Below are positions 8,099-14,637 of a stretch of 21,484 nt of DNA, in pieces; the first letter of the stretch is position 1, and each line of letters opens with the position of its first letter. A model generated the notes under the pieces. The model was given only the letters and a program-made list of their open reading frames with translations. It had not been told where the DNA came from and searched no databases. The DNA is taken from contig JBPCKZ010000012.1 in the NCBI GenBank assembly GCA_051003795.1, positions 1 through 21,484 on the forward strand, given 5' to 3'. Origin of the DNA: JALYXS01 sp051003795. GTDB lineage: Bacteria > Acidobacteriota > Terriglobia > Bryobacterales > Bryobacteraceae. Position numbers and translations under genes: made by a program.

Positions 8099-8587
8099 CT
8101 ACCTCGCGCTAAACTCGACCGCCGGTCCGGTAATGTCTTCGATTCGCATGGTGATTTTCTTGCGAGCTTCTAAATCCGCGTAGGGCAAGTCGAGTTGAAA
8201 TGCCATCATCCGGTCGACCGTCTTGCGCGGCGGTACTTCATCCCGGAACTTCAGAACCTCGTTGAATTGCTCGCCGAGCAAACGATAATAATCGAACAGT
8301 TTTTTTACATCGGCCGCGGCCATTGCCAAACCCTCCACATTGCTTCCGTCCGCCCGCTGCACCGTCAAATCGGCTTGCCGGACCACCATCGCGTACTCCG
8401 CGTTATTCGTCAAACGGAAATCGATCACCACAACGGATGTCGCCTCGTCCGCCTTTTGCGTCCGAACCTTAAGTATCGAACCCTGGGGAACCAGGTGAGC
8501 GCCCTTGGTCGTATAAAAGACGCTCCACGCCAACGCTCCAATCAGAAGCAATCCGATGGCAAACGCGATGGCAAAGCCTTTGCTCAT
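8099..8587 (-). CDS. Single-pass membrane-anchored protein of unknown function
   Basis: This is a 162-residue protein that I do not recognise. It begins with one hydrophobic helix (FAIAFAIGLLLIGALAWSVF, residues about 5-24) followed by a soluble part rich in short beta stretches (ILKVRTQKADEATSVVVIDF then TNNAEYAMVVRQADLTVQ). The pattern suggests an immunoglobulin-like or LEA14-like fold facing the periplasm, but this is only inference. A DVKKLFDYYRLLGEQFNEVL helix sits in the middle. It lies 9 bp after the SPOR gene and 3 bp before the LssY_C gene, so it is co-transcribed with envelope genes. Confidence 0.65.
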   Translation of the reverse strand: MSKGFAIAFAIGLLLIGALAWSVFYTTKGAHLVPQGSILKVRTQKADEATSVVVIDFRLTNNAEYAMVVRQADLTVQRADGSNVEGLAMAAADVKKLFDYYRLLGEQFNEVLKFRDEVPPRKTVDRMMAFQLDLPYADLEARKKITMRIEDITGPAVEFSAR

Positions 8588-8596
8588 CCGCGGCCG

Positions 8597-9217
8597 TCAG
8601 TGGGCAACGATGGCATCGAATCCGGCGCTCTTCAGATCGTCTTTCGCCTTGCTCAGCGCGGGACGGTCCGGATACGGTCCAACCAGCACGCGAATCAGGC
8701 CTTCCTTCGAACTTTCGCGCAGTGTCGCCGGGAAGCCCTGGCCGTTTAGGATCTTCTCCACCTTCTCCGCGTCTTGACGTTTTACGGCCATCACTTGCAG
8801 GTACTTGCGGCCTTCCGTGGGAGCGGGCCCCTTTTCGATCGCCGGGAGGTTGGCGGCAGGATGCTCCGCGGCCCGCGATTCGTCGTACGGTTGCGCTTGC
8901 TGCGTCAGTCCTTGTGACACGCCCTGCGGCGAAGCGTTTGGCAGCGGTAATGCCGCGGTTTCCGGTTCGCTCGCCCCGCGCGCCTCGGGCGATATGGCGC
9001 GAGAAGGCTTGTCGGCTTGAGTAGCGACCGGCTTCGCCGTAGCCGCCCCCCCGTCGGCGTTCACGGTCGCGAGCGCGCCCGTGTTCCGCCCGATGATGTA
9101 CCCCATGGTAAAAAACACTCCAAGCAGCACTACCACAATGAAAAAAACGCTGAGCAACTGTTTGTTGCCCAAGATCATGTCGTGTTCCCGTCCCTCGTCT
9201 GTGTCGATGGTTGCCAT
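8597..9217 (-). CDS. Membrane-anchored SPOR-domain protein
   Basis: The 206-residue protein has the layout of FtsN-like proteins: a short cytoplasmic N-terminus, one transmembrane helix (LLSVFFIVVVLLGVFFTMGY, about residues 21-40), a low-complexity Pro/Ala/Gln linker (about 50-130), and a C-terminal SPOR domain. The SPOR part reads KYLQVMAVKRQDAEKVEKIL then NGQGFPATLR and LIRVLVGPYPDRPALSKAKD. SPOR domains bind denuded peptidoglycan glycan strands, often at the division septum. It sits between slipin and a membrane-anchored protein with gaps of 9 bp on each side. A role in cell division or wall turnover is likely but is inferred from the domain. It should not be called ftsN without a search. 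Confidence 0.82.
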   Translation of the reverse strand: MATIDTDEGREHDMILGNKQLLSVFFIVVVLLGVFFTMGYIIGRNTGALATVNADGGAATAKPVATQADKPSRAISPEARGASEPETAALPLPNASPQGVSQGLTQQAQPYDESRAAEHPAANLPAIEKGPAPTEGRKYLQVMAVKRQDAEKVEKILNGQGFPATLRESSKEGLIRVLVGPYPDRPALSKAKDDLKSAGFDAIVAH

Positions 9218-9226
9218 GACCGTAGA

Positions 9227-10045
9227 TTAATGCAAGGCGGAGCCGGTGTCACCAGGTTTAGCTAAATCGGGTTTAGCTGAATCGGGTTTCGCCAAACCGT
9301 CGAGCGCGCGGCCAAGCGAAGTCAAGATGTCGAGCGGCAGCGGGAAAACAATGGTCGTATTCTTCTCCACGCCGATCTCGACAAGCGTCTGCAAGTACCG
9401 CAATTGCAGCGCCGCGGGTTGCCGCTGGATGATTTCGGCTGCCATGCCCAGCTTCTCGGCGGCCATGTACTCGCCCTCGGCGTGAATCACCTTCGCCCGG
9501 CGATCGCGTTCGGCCTCCGCCTGCTTGGCGATGGCGCGAATCATCTGCTCCGGCAGATCCACCTGCTTCACTTCCACCATGGTAACCTTGACCCCCCACG
9601 GCGACGTGTGCTGGTCCAGGATGCTTTGCAGCCGCAGGTTAATCTTTTCCCGCGCGCTCAATAGTTCGTCCAGATCCACTTCGCCGAGCACGCTCCGCAG
9701 AGTCGTCTGCGCGAGTTGCGAGGTGGCGAACAGAAAGTTGGCGACTTCGACGACGGCGAGCCTCGGATCGATCACGCGGAAAAAGATGACGGCGTTTACT
9801 TTTACGGAGACGTTGTCGCGCGTCACGACATCCTGCGCCGGAACTTCGAGCGTATCGACGCGCAGCGAAACGCGCACTATACGGTCGATGGGGGCAAAGA
9901 CCAGAATCACGCCCGGGCCTTTGGCGCGCGGCAGCATCCGCCCCAGCCGGAAGATTACGCCGCGCTCATACTCCGCCAGAATCTTTATCGACGAGATCAG
10001 ATAGATCCCAATGAAGATCGCGAATATCAAGGGAATTGAAATCAT
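9227..10045 (-). CDS. Slipin, SPFH/stomatin-family membrane protein
   Basis: This 272-residue protein has one N-terminal membrane segment (ISIPLIFAIFIGIYLIS) followed by the SPFH domain: EYERGVIFRLGRMLPRAKGP, DTLEVPAQDVVTRDNVSVKV, TLRSVLGEVDLDELLSAREK and WGVKVTMVEVKQVDLPE. A helical coiled-coil region follows (IRAIAKQAEAERDRRAKVIH). Slipins form membrane-associated oligomers and are regularly paired with NfeD proteases, as here: its ATG overlaps the nfeD stop (ATGA), and AAGGAG lies inside the end of nfeD. The C-terminal tail contains a short repeat (KPDSAKPDLAKP) encoded by three 15-bp units at 9255-9299, which is unusual for the family. Confidence 0.92.
   Translation of the reverse strand: MISIPLIFAIFIGIYLISSIKILAEYERGVIFRLGRMLPRAKGPGVILVFAPIDRIVRVSLRVDTLEVPAQDVVTRDNVSVKVNAVIFFRVIDPRLAVVEVANFLFATSQLAQTTLRSVLGEVDLDELLSAREKINLRLQSILDQHTSPWGVKVTMVEVKQVDLPEQMIRAIAKQAEAERDRRAKVIHAEGEYMAAEKLGMAAEIIQRQPAALQLRYLQTLVEIGVEKNTTIVFPLPLDILTSLGRALDGLAKPDSAKPDLAKPGDTGSALH
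9255..9299. repeat. Three 15-bp tandem units in the slipin tail
   Basis: Three adjacent 15-bp units begin at 9255, 9270 and 9285. The first two (GGTTTAGCTAAATCG and GGTTTAGCTGAATCG) differ by one base; the third differs more. They are in frame and encode Lys-Pro-Asp-type pentapeptides near the C-terminus of slipin. Confidence 0.8.
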
Positions 10046-11376
10046 TCAAGCTCCTTTACGGTGAGGCGCAACCTGTCCGTGCCGTCCATGCCAATCACCC
10101 GCGCCCGCGCGCCCGCTCTGACGGGAGCCGCTGAGACGGCATTCCAATACTCGCCCCGGACCATCACGCGGCCTTCCGGGGAGAGGTCTTCAACCGCAAT
10201 GCCAATTTGTCCGATCATTCCTTCGCTGCCCGTCACCACCTTGTTCGCGCGCGCCTGGACCACTAGCGAGACTAACACGGCGGTAATGGCGGCAAAAGGC
10301 AATGCAACGGCAAGCGCCGTGGCCAAATGGATGCGCAGTTCGGGAACCGGGCTATCGACGAGCATCGTGGCTCCCAATACCATCGCCACGGCGCCGCCCG
10401 CCGCAAGGATGCCGTGCGACGCGAATTTCGCTTCCAGAACGAACATCGCGAGCGAAAGAACCAGCAGGCTCGCGCCGAGCCAGCTAATGGGGAGCACGGA
10501 GAGCGCCGCGAGACCAAGCAGCGCCAGAATTGCCCCGATCACTCCGGGGAAAATAAGACCTGGGGCGGAAAATTCGACATAGACTCCGAGGGTGCCTAGC
10601 ATAAGCAGAACGAGCGCCAGGTTGGGATCCCCGATCTCCGAAAAGATGCGCTCCCGAAGCGTTTCTTCGTAAGGAACGATCTTCGCTCCGGCGAGATGCA
10701 GCGTTTGTTTCGAACCATTGAAGCGGATGATTTCGCGGCCATCGAGGCGGGCGAGGAGATCCGCCGCGTTGGGCGCGACGATTTCGATCAAGTGGTTTTC
10801 GAGCGCTTCTTTCTCGGTGAACGACTTGCTTTCGAGGACGGCCTTTTGGGCGAGATCGCTGTTACGGCCCCGCTTCGTGGTTAGACTGCGCAACGAGGCC
10901 GCCGCGTCGTTCTCGACCTTCTGCTTCATGACCGGGTCCATTTGACTGCCCATGAGAACGGGATGCGCCGCGCCGGTGTTCGTTCCCGGCGCCATGGCGG
11001 CCACGTCGCCGGCTTCGAGCAGGAAGAATCCCGCCGATGCCGCGCGCCCGCCGCTGGGAGCCACGTACGTGATAACCGGGACCGGGGCCGCGACGATCTT
11101 CTCGATGCTCTGCCGCATGGCGTCCATCAAGCCGCCGGGAGTATTCAGGCGCAAGATCACCGCCGAGGCATGCCGTTGGGCAGCTTGATCGATCGCGCGC
11201 GCGATAATTTCCGTGGTTACCGGCTGGACGAATCCGGCGATCTCGACGAGAACCACCTCGGGCGCCGCGGGAACTCCCTGGGCGCCGGCTAGGGCGCTGA
11301 ATTGCGTAATGAATATTACCGGCGCAATGGCGAAGCGCATAATCGAACGTATGGGCTTCAAAAAAATGGGCTTCAT
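10042..11376 (-). CDS. NfeD-family membrane protein with N-terminal ClpP-class serine protease domain
   Basis: This is a long-form NfeD protein (444 residues from the chosen start). An N-terminal signal or membrane segment (FAIAPVIFITQFSALAGA) is followed by a ClpP-class domain: VVLVEIAGFVQPVTTEIIAR, VILRLNTPGG and APSGGRAASAGFF, in which Ser114 is the expected nucleophile. The family uses a Ser-Lys dyad; by spacing the lysine is probably Lys153 (KVEND). Several transmembrane helices follow (LALVLLMLGTLGVYVEF onward). The protein ends with a cytoplasmic OB-fold (GMIGQIGIAVEDLSPEGRVM, GEYWNAVS). Such proteases cleave slipin or other membrane proteins and are thought to serve membrane quality control. 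Starts at 11424, 11403 and 11340 are also possible; none has a clear ribosome site. It is the first gene of the five-gene operon. Confidence 0.9.
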   Translation of the reverse strand: MKPIFLKPIRSIMRFAIAPVIFITQFSALAGAQGVPAAPEVVLVEIAGFVQPVTTEIIARAIDQAAQRHASAVILRLNTPGGLMDAMRQSIEKIVAAPVPVITYVAPSGGRAASAGFFLLEAGDVAAMAPGTNTGAAHPVLMGSQMDPVMKQKVENDAAASLRSLTTKRGRNSDLAQKAVLESKSFTEKEALENHLIEIVAPNAADLLARLDGREIIRFNGSKQTLHLAGAKIVPYEETLRERIFSEIGDPNLALVLLMLGTLGVYVEFSAPGLIFPGVIGAILALLGLAALSVLPISWLGASLLVLSLAMFVLEAKFASHGILAAGGAVAMVLGATMLVDSPVPELRIHLATALAVALPFAAITAVLVSLVVQARANKVVTGSEGMIGQIGIAVEDLSPEGRVMVRGEYWNAVSAAPVRAGARARVIGMDGTDRLRLTVKELE

Positions 11377-11390
11377 AAAAAGAATTTTCG

Positions 11391-11418
11391 TTGGAGGGGG
11401 CATTGTTTGCGCTAAAAT
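11391..11418 (+). promoter_or_regulatory. Candidate sigma-70 promoter for the DUF2934 gene
   Basis: TTGGAG at 11391-11396 and TAAAAT at 11413-11418 are separated by 16 bp and point to the DUF2934 gene. The site overlaps the 5' end of the divergent nfeD gene. This is motif evidence only. Confidence 0.35.
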
Positions 11419-11491
11419 AAGCATTCAATTCAACCGCGTTATGGCTAAAAAACAACTCTCCTCAACGGACTCTGTAATTAAGGAATCCTCC

Positions 11492-11767
11492 ATGCCTACT
11501 CGTTCGCGCGCTCGTGGCAAGCACCACCAACCGGCGGTCTCGACTGACGCCGCGACCGCCACTCAGGACGCCCCCCGGATTGCACCGGCGCCCGAAGCCG
11601 CCGTTGTGGAAACAGCGGCTGAAGTTCTTTACGATCGCGACGCCATTGCGCATCTGGCCTATTCTTATTGGGAAGCGCGCGGACGGCAGGGCGGCTCCCA
11701 AGCGGAAGACTGGCTGCGGGCCGAGCAAGAGTTTGAAAAGCAGTGGAAGCTGTCCGGGAATCTCTAA
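11492..11767 (+). CDS. Small DUF2934 protein
   Basis: This 91-residue protein has a disordered basic N-terminus (PTRSRARGKHH), an Ala/Pro-rich middle and a C-terminal DUF2934 motif (IAHLAYSYWEARGRQGG then SQAEDWLRAEQEF). DUF2934 is a short helical domain common in Acidobacteriota and proteobacteria; its function is unknown. The chosen ATG at 11492 is preceded by AAGGA with 7-nt spacing. An in-frame ATG at 11441 would add 17 residues (MAKKQL...) but has no ribosome site. The gene is divergent from nfeD and converges with lexA, with 4 bp between the two stops. Confidence 0.75.
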   Translation: MPTRSRARGKHHQPAVSTDAATATQDAPRIAPAPEAAVVETAAEVLYDRDAIAHLAYSYWEARGRQGGSQAEDWLRAEQEFEKQWKLSGNL

Positions 11768-11771
11768 CCGT

Positions 11772-12398
11772 TCATTTATACTTGCGTAACACCGCAAGCA
11801 ATCGCCCCTGAATCTCAAGTTGTTCCGGATCCACAAAAATGGGCCGCAGCGACGAATTAGCGGGTTGTAACCGGATTCTTCCATTAGGTTCCCGATAGAA
11901 GCGCTTGAGCGTAGTTTCGAGTCCCGAGACTAGCGCCACTACTATATCGCCATCCCGCGCTTCCCGGCTACGTTCGACCAGGATCATGTCGCCGTCGCAG
12001 ATATGATCCTCGATCATCGAATCGCCGCGTACCTCGAGAGCGTATGTCTCGCTGTGTCCGATGAAATCGGCGAAACTCAACGTGGCGTGCTGCTCGACGG
12101 CTTCGACGGGAGCGCCCGCCGCGATGCGTCCAAGCAAAGGAATTTCGAGCGGCTTCGCCTGCCTCTGGCGCCGCTGTTCCTGAATATACTTGGGGGCGAC
12201 CTCGATCGAGCGGCTTTGGTTGTAGCTGCGCTTAAGGTAATTCTTGCTCTCAAGCGCGCCGACATGTTTGTGGACCGTCGCGAGCGATGCCAGCTTGAGC
12301 GCGCGGGCAATTTCCTCGAAACTGGGGCTGTAGCCGTTTTCTTCGACGAATCCAGCGATAAAATCCACGACCTCTTTCTGCCGCCGCGTAAGTGCCAT
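11772..12398 (-). CDS. lexA: LexA repressor
   Basis: This 208-residue protein is the SOS regulator, a repressor that cuts itself when RecA filaments form. The N-terminus (TRRQKEVVDFIAGFVEENGY, SPSFEEIARALKL) is the LexA winged helix. The cleavage site is Ala94-Gly95 in GRIAAGAPVEA. The catalytic serine is Ser127 (RGDSMIEDHICDGD) and the lysine is Lys165 (TTLKRFY). Both match the S24 peptidase dyad. The recognition helix region (LASLATVHKHVGALESKNYL) differs from the E. coli version, so the operator sequence should differ too. The start at ATG 12398 gives the normal MALTRRQ N-terminus; an upstream in-frame extension (MFAHNIH) is rejected. A transposon stands 42 bp upstream of the start codon. 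Confidence 0.95.
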   Translation of the reverse strand: MALTRRQKEVVDFIAGFVEENGYSPSFEEIARALKLASLATVHKHVGALESKNYLKRSYNQSRSIEVAPKYIQEQRRQRQAKPLEIPLLGRIAAGAPVEAVEQHATLSFADFIGHSETYALEVRGDSMIEDHICDGDMILVERSREARDGDIVVALVSGLETTLKRFYREPNGRIRLQPANSSLRPIFVDPEQLEIQGRLLAVLRKYK

Positions 12399-12404
12399 GT
12401 GGAT

Positions 12405-12433
12405 ATTGTGGGCGAACAAAGGGAGAAATGCAA
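12405..12433 (-). promoter_or_regulatory. Candidate lexA promoter, predicted near-leaderless
   Basis: Read on the minus strand, TTGCAT (12433-12428) and CACAAT (12410-12405) are 17 bp apart, and the lexA ATG follows the -10 box after 6 nt. The -35 box begins on the last base of the transposon's target duplication, so the insertion left it intact. No GAAC-N4-GTTC-type SOS box is visible here. This rests on motifs only. Confidence 0.4.
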
Positions 12434-12440
12434 GAGTGGC
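12433..12440. repeat. Target-site duplication of outer transposon, left copy
   Basis: AGAGTGGC directly precedes the left inverted repeat. The identical octamer directly follows the right inverted repeat at 17151-17158. Eight bases is the duplication length typical of IS1595-family elements. Confidence 0.93.
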
Positions 12441-12463
12441 GGTAATTATCCCTTGACAACAAG
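12441..12463 (+). repeat. Left terminal inverted repeat, outer transposon
   Basis: The first 12 bases are GGTAATTATCCC. Over 23 bases it differs from the right repeat only at positions 13, 15 and 17, all of which lie in the -35 box of the transposase promoter. Confidence 0.9.
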
Positions 12464-12481
12464 TAGAAGAAATGGCATAAT
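12453..12481 (+). promoter_or_regulatory. Transposase promoter inside the left inverted repeat (outer element)
   Basis: A near-consensus sigma-70 promoter is present: TTGACA at 12453-12458, a 17-bp spacer, and CATAAT at 12476-12481. The transposase ATG is 6 nt after the -10 box, where transcription should start, so the mRNA is predicted to be leaderless. The inner element has the same arrangement. Confidence 0.8.
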
Positions 12482-12487
12482 CTCTAC

Positions 12488-13408
12488 ATGGGCGACATTC
12501 AAGGCCGTAACAACCAGATTCGCAAGGACCAGAAATACACGCGGGATGATTTCAACGCGGAATTCCCGAACGACGACGCCTGCCTTGAATCCGTAAAAGA
12601 ACAGCGGTTCCCCGGTGGCTTTACTCTTTGCGAAAAGTGTAAAGTTGAGCGCAAGCACTACCGTGTGACGGGACGCACGGCCTACGCCTGCGATCGTTGC
12701 GGGAATCACATTTATCCGCTTGCCGGAACCATTTTTGAGAAGAGCACCACGTCTCTGAAGAAATGGTTCGAAGCTATGTATCAGATGGGATCTACCAAGT
12801 GCGGCATTTCCGCAAAGCAGATTCAGCGTGAAACCGGCGTGACGTACAAAACAGCGTGGCGCATTTTCCGGCAAATACGGACCCTCATGTCTGAGGATAT
12901 CCAGTTGGAGGGTTCCTCAGTTGAGATCGATGAAATGTACCACGGCGGGAAGCGCAAAAACGGCACTGGACGACCTATGGTGGGCGACAAGACTAAAACC
13001 CCGGTACTCGGGATGGTGGAACGCAAGGGCCGTGTCGTTGCCCGTACTATCGCAGACTGCAAGAGCGCCACGCTTCTGGAGAATGTGAAGGAATACGTCC
13101 TGCCGAAGAGCACGGTGTACACAGACGAATTGAAAGCCTATGGCGGCATTGGCAACATGAAAAACGCCTACAAACATCGCCGGATCAATCACAGCAGTGG
13201 CGTATACGTCATGGGCGATTGCCACACGAACACGATTGAGGGGTTCTGGAGTTTGGTGAAACGCGGGATCGGCGGAACGCATCACGCGGTCAGCCAGAAA
13301 TTCTTACAGTCCTACCTGGACGAATACGCGTTCCGCTACAACCGACGGAATGTCGCAAGGCCGATGTTCAGGATGATTTTGGAGCAGGCTTCCGAGCGGG
13401 CGAAGTGA
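12488..13408 (+). CDS. IS1595-family transposase (outer element)
   Basis: This 306-residue DDE-type transposase moves the element spanning 12441-17150. An N-terminal zinc ribbon carries Cys48, Cys51, Cys68 and Cys71 (LCEKC...YACDRC) and is followed by the family's typical stretch GTIFEKSTTSLKKWFEAMYQ and ISAKQIQRETGVTYKTAWRI. The catalytic core has Asp148 (VEIDEMYHGG), Asp213 (VYTDELKAYGG) and Asn248 (HTNTIEGFW), fitting the DDN form of the family. The length is normal and no lesion is visible, so the protein should be active. There is no Shine-Dalgarno sequence; the ATG sits at the predicted transcription start. It shares only family-level similarity with the inner element's transposase. Confidence 0.93.
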   Translation: MGDIQGRNNQIRKDQKYTRDDFNAEFPNDDACLESVKEQRFPGGFTLCEKCKVERKHYRVTGRTAYACDRCGNHIYPLAGTIFEKSTTSLKKWFEAMYQMGSTKCGISAKQIQRETGVTYKTAWRIFRQIRTLMSEDIQLEGSSVEIDEMYHGGKRKNGTGRPMVGDKTKTPVLGMVERKGRVVARTIADCKSATLLENVKEYVLPKSTVYTDELKAYGGIGNMKNAYKHRRINHSSGVYVMGDCHTNTIEGFWSLVKRGIGGTHHAVSQKFLQSYLDEYAFRYNRRNVARPMFRMILEQASERAK

Positions 13409-13417
13409 TCGCCCGCT
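13395..13417 (+). terminator. Hairpin around the transposase stop codon (outer element)
   Basis: AGCGGGCGA (13395-13403) pairs perfectly with TCGCCCGCT (13409-13417) around the loop AGTGA, which holds the TGA stop. There is no T-run after it, so it is a terminator candidate only. It may instead stabilise the mRNA or limit transcription into the cargo. Confidence 0.45.
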
Positions 13418-13574
13418 TCAGGAGTGAGTGAAAATCACCCCGCGTGAATAGGGGCGACGGCACGCTTTTCTTCAATTTGGACGTTTTTATTTTTCGTTCC
13501 ATGCAAGCACACGCGACGATTCGAGCGCAACGTGCAGAGGTTCCGCTAAAAGTGTATCATTTGTGGAGTCCATT

Positions 13575-14480
13575 GTGCCCAAGCGGAAAATAGGGACCGA
13601 TCCAATCATCACCGTGAAGATCCAAAAGGGACTCGCGGACCGCTATCGTTTACCTCTCGCCGATGTTATAGCCGTCCTTCAGGAAGTCCGGCACATGATG
13701 GCCGAGGTAGGACGTGAAATTCAGCGCGAGCAAGGATTTGAGAACCCAACCGGAGATTTCGGATTGGAGTTGATTGCCGGAACGGACGGCATAGCGTTCA
13801 GAAAAGGAAGCATCCAAGCGAAAATCGCGGTCACTCGCGACATCTCTAACGGTTTGTTAGCTGCGAGCCGGGTACTCGATACGGTCGATACCCTTGATCG
13901 CAAAAATCGTCCCCAGATTACTTCTGATCGTGTTGACGCGTCTGTAGTCCGAAGACTTGAGCGAATAGCTAAGATCCAAGCTCCTACTCACACGGAAATG
14001 CGTCTTGTCGTATCTGATCCCTCCAAGCGTGAAATAGAGGGCGTCACAAAGAACCGCAACCAATCCGCAACGTTCGGCGCAAGGGGAGCTAGAGCGGTTG
14101 AATCCCTTCGCGCGGCCAGCTTCATTCAGGAGAACTTAATACTCTACGGGAAACTGTTCCGTCTCAAAGATAAAAAGCATGATGAAGGCAAGGATACTGG
14201 TTTCTGGGGGGAACTCTGGCGCGACAACGGAGAGAAATGGCGAGTGAAATTCAAGTCCAGTGACTTGCGTGATGTCACTGCCTTATTTCGTAGACAAGTA
14301 ATGCTCCAGGGCAAGGCTTTCCACTACGCGACGGCAAGCCCTAAAATTATCGCAACAACCATTACGGAAGACGCGGATAGAGACTATCAAGCAGCCATGG
14401 ACGATTTGTTTGGATCTGAAGATATGGGGGACGATAGCGATCTCGATTCTCTTATCAGGCAAATGCACGGAGTGGAATAA
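13575..14480 (+). CDS. Transposon-borne protein of unknown function, paired with a PIN-domain gene
   Basis: I do not recognise a domain in this 301-residue protein. The first half alternates strands and helices (DPIITVKIQKGLADRYRLPL, DVIAVLQEVRHMMAEVGREI, GDFGLELIAGTDGIAFRKGS). The middle is basic. The region after 205 has a beta-rich piece (GFWGELWRDNGEKWRVKF). The C-terminus is strongly acidic (DLFGSEDMGDDSDLDSLI). The PIN gene starts one base after its stop, so the two are co-transcribed and probably work together. A large partner or antitoxin of the PIN ribonuclease is one inference. I chose GTG 13575 because GGAG stands 6 nt ahead; GTG 13563 is the alternative. Base composition looks lower in GC than the host genes, as for the rest of the element. 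Confidence 0.75.
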   Translation: MPKRKIGTDPIITVKIQKGLADRYRLPLADVIAVLQEVRHMMAEVGREIQREQGFENPTGDFGLELIAGTDGIAFRKGSIQAKIAVTRDISNGLLAASRVLDTVDTLDRKNRPQITSDRVDASVVRRLERIAKIQAPTHTEMRLVVSDPSKREIEGVTKNRNQSATFGARGARAVESLRAASFIQENLILYGKLFRLKDKKHDEGKDTGFWGELWRDNGEKWRVKFKSSDLRDVTALFRRQVMLQGKAFHYATASPKIIATTITEDADRDYQAAMDDLFGSEDMGDDSDLDSLIRQMHGVE

Positions 14481-14594
14481 TTGGAATCTGTGTACTTTGA
14501 TAGCTCGGTATTTATCGCCATTTTAAGCGGCAAGGGACATGAAAACGAAATACGCGCGTTAATGAAGGAACTGAAACAGAACAAAGTAAGGTAA
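14481..14594 (+). pseudogene. PIN-domain gene, N-terminal fragment (split by inner transposon)
   Basis: The fragment starts with TTG directly after the stop of the upstream gene; GGAG lies 8 nt ahead. It encodes MESVYFDSSVFIAILSGKG, the typical opening of a VapC-like PIN ribonuclease with the first catalytic acid Asp7, then ...KELKQNK. At 14590 the inner transposon begins and its first codons add a stop at 14592-14594. Removing the inner element and one duplication joins Asn34 to the distal fragment at 16714 in frame (...KQNKVRIITSILAIQE). The toxin-like protein cannot be made from the interrupted gene. Confidence 0.88.
14582..14589. repeat. Target-site duplication of inner transposon, left copy
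   Basis: CAAAGTAA precedes the left inverted repeat. The identical octamer follows the right repeat at 16713-16720. The octamer is part of the PIN reading frame. Confidence 0.93.
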
Positions 14595-14613
14595 TTAATT
14601 ACTTGACTAACCA
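14590..14613 (+). repeat. Left terminal inverted repeat, inner transposon
   Basis: It begins GGTAATTAATTACTTGAC and contains the -35 box of the transposase promoter. Its partner is at 16689-16712. Confidence 0.9.
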
Positions 14614-14631
14614 TGAGACTTGAATCATACT
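14603..14631 (+). promoter_or_regulatory. Transposase promoter inside the left inverted repeat (inner element)
   Basis: TTGACT at 14603-14608, a 17-bp spacer and CATACT at 14626-14631 are followed after 6 nt by the transposase ATG. Position relative to the end and to the ATG is nearly identical to the outer element, so a leaderless message is again predicted. Confidence 0.75.
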
Positions 14632-14637
14632 TAACTC

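Noticed and set aside
12400..12487. SOS box upstream of lexA
   Set aside because: I looked for GAAC-N4-GTTC, CTGT-N8-ACAG and similar palindromes on both sides of the insertion. Only a weak TTGT-N6-ACAA is present, not enough to call.
13418..13574. Gene or end of the outer element between its transposase and the 301-residue gene
   Set aside because: No ORF and no copy of the right inverted repeat (ending AATTACC) is found here, so the element does not end at this point. Only a weak TATCAT box before the next gene is visible.
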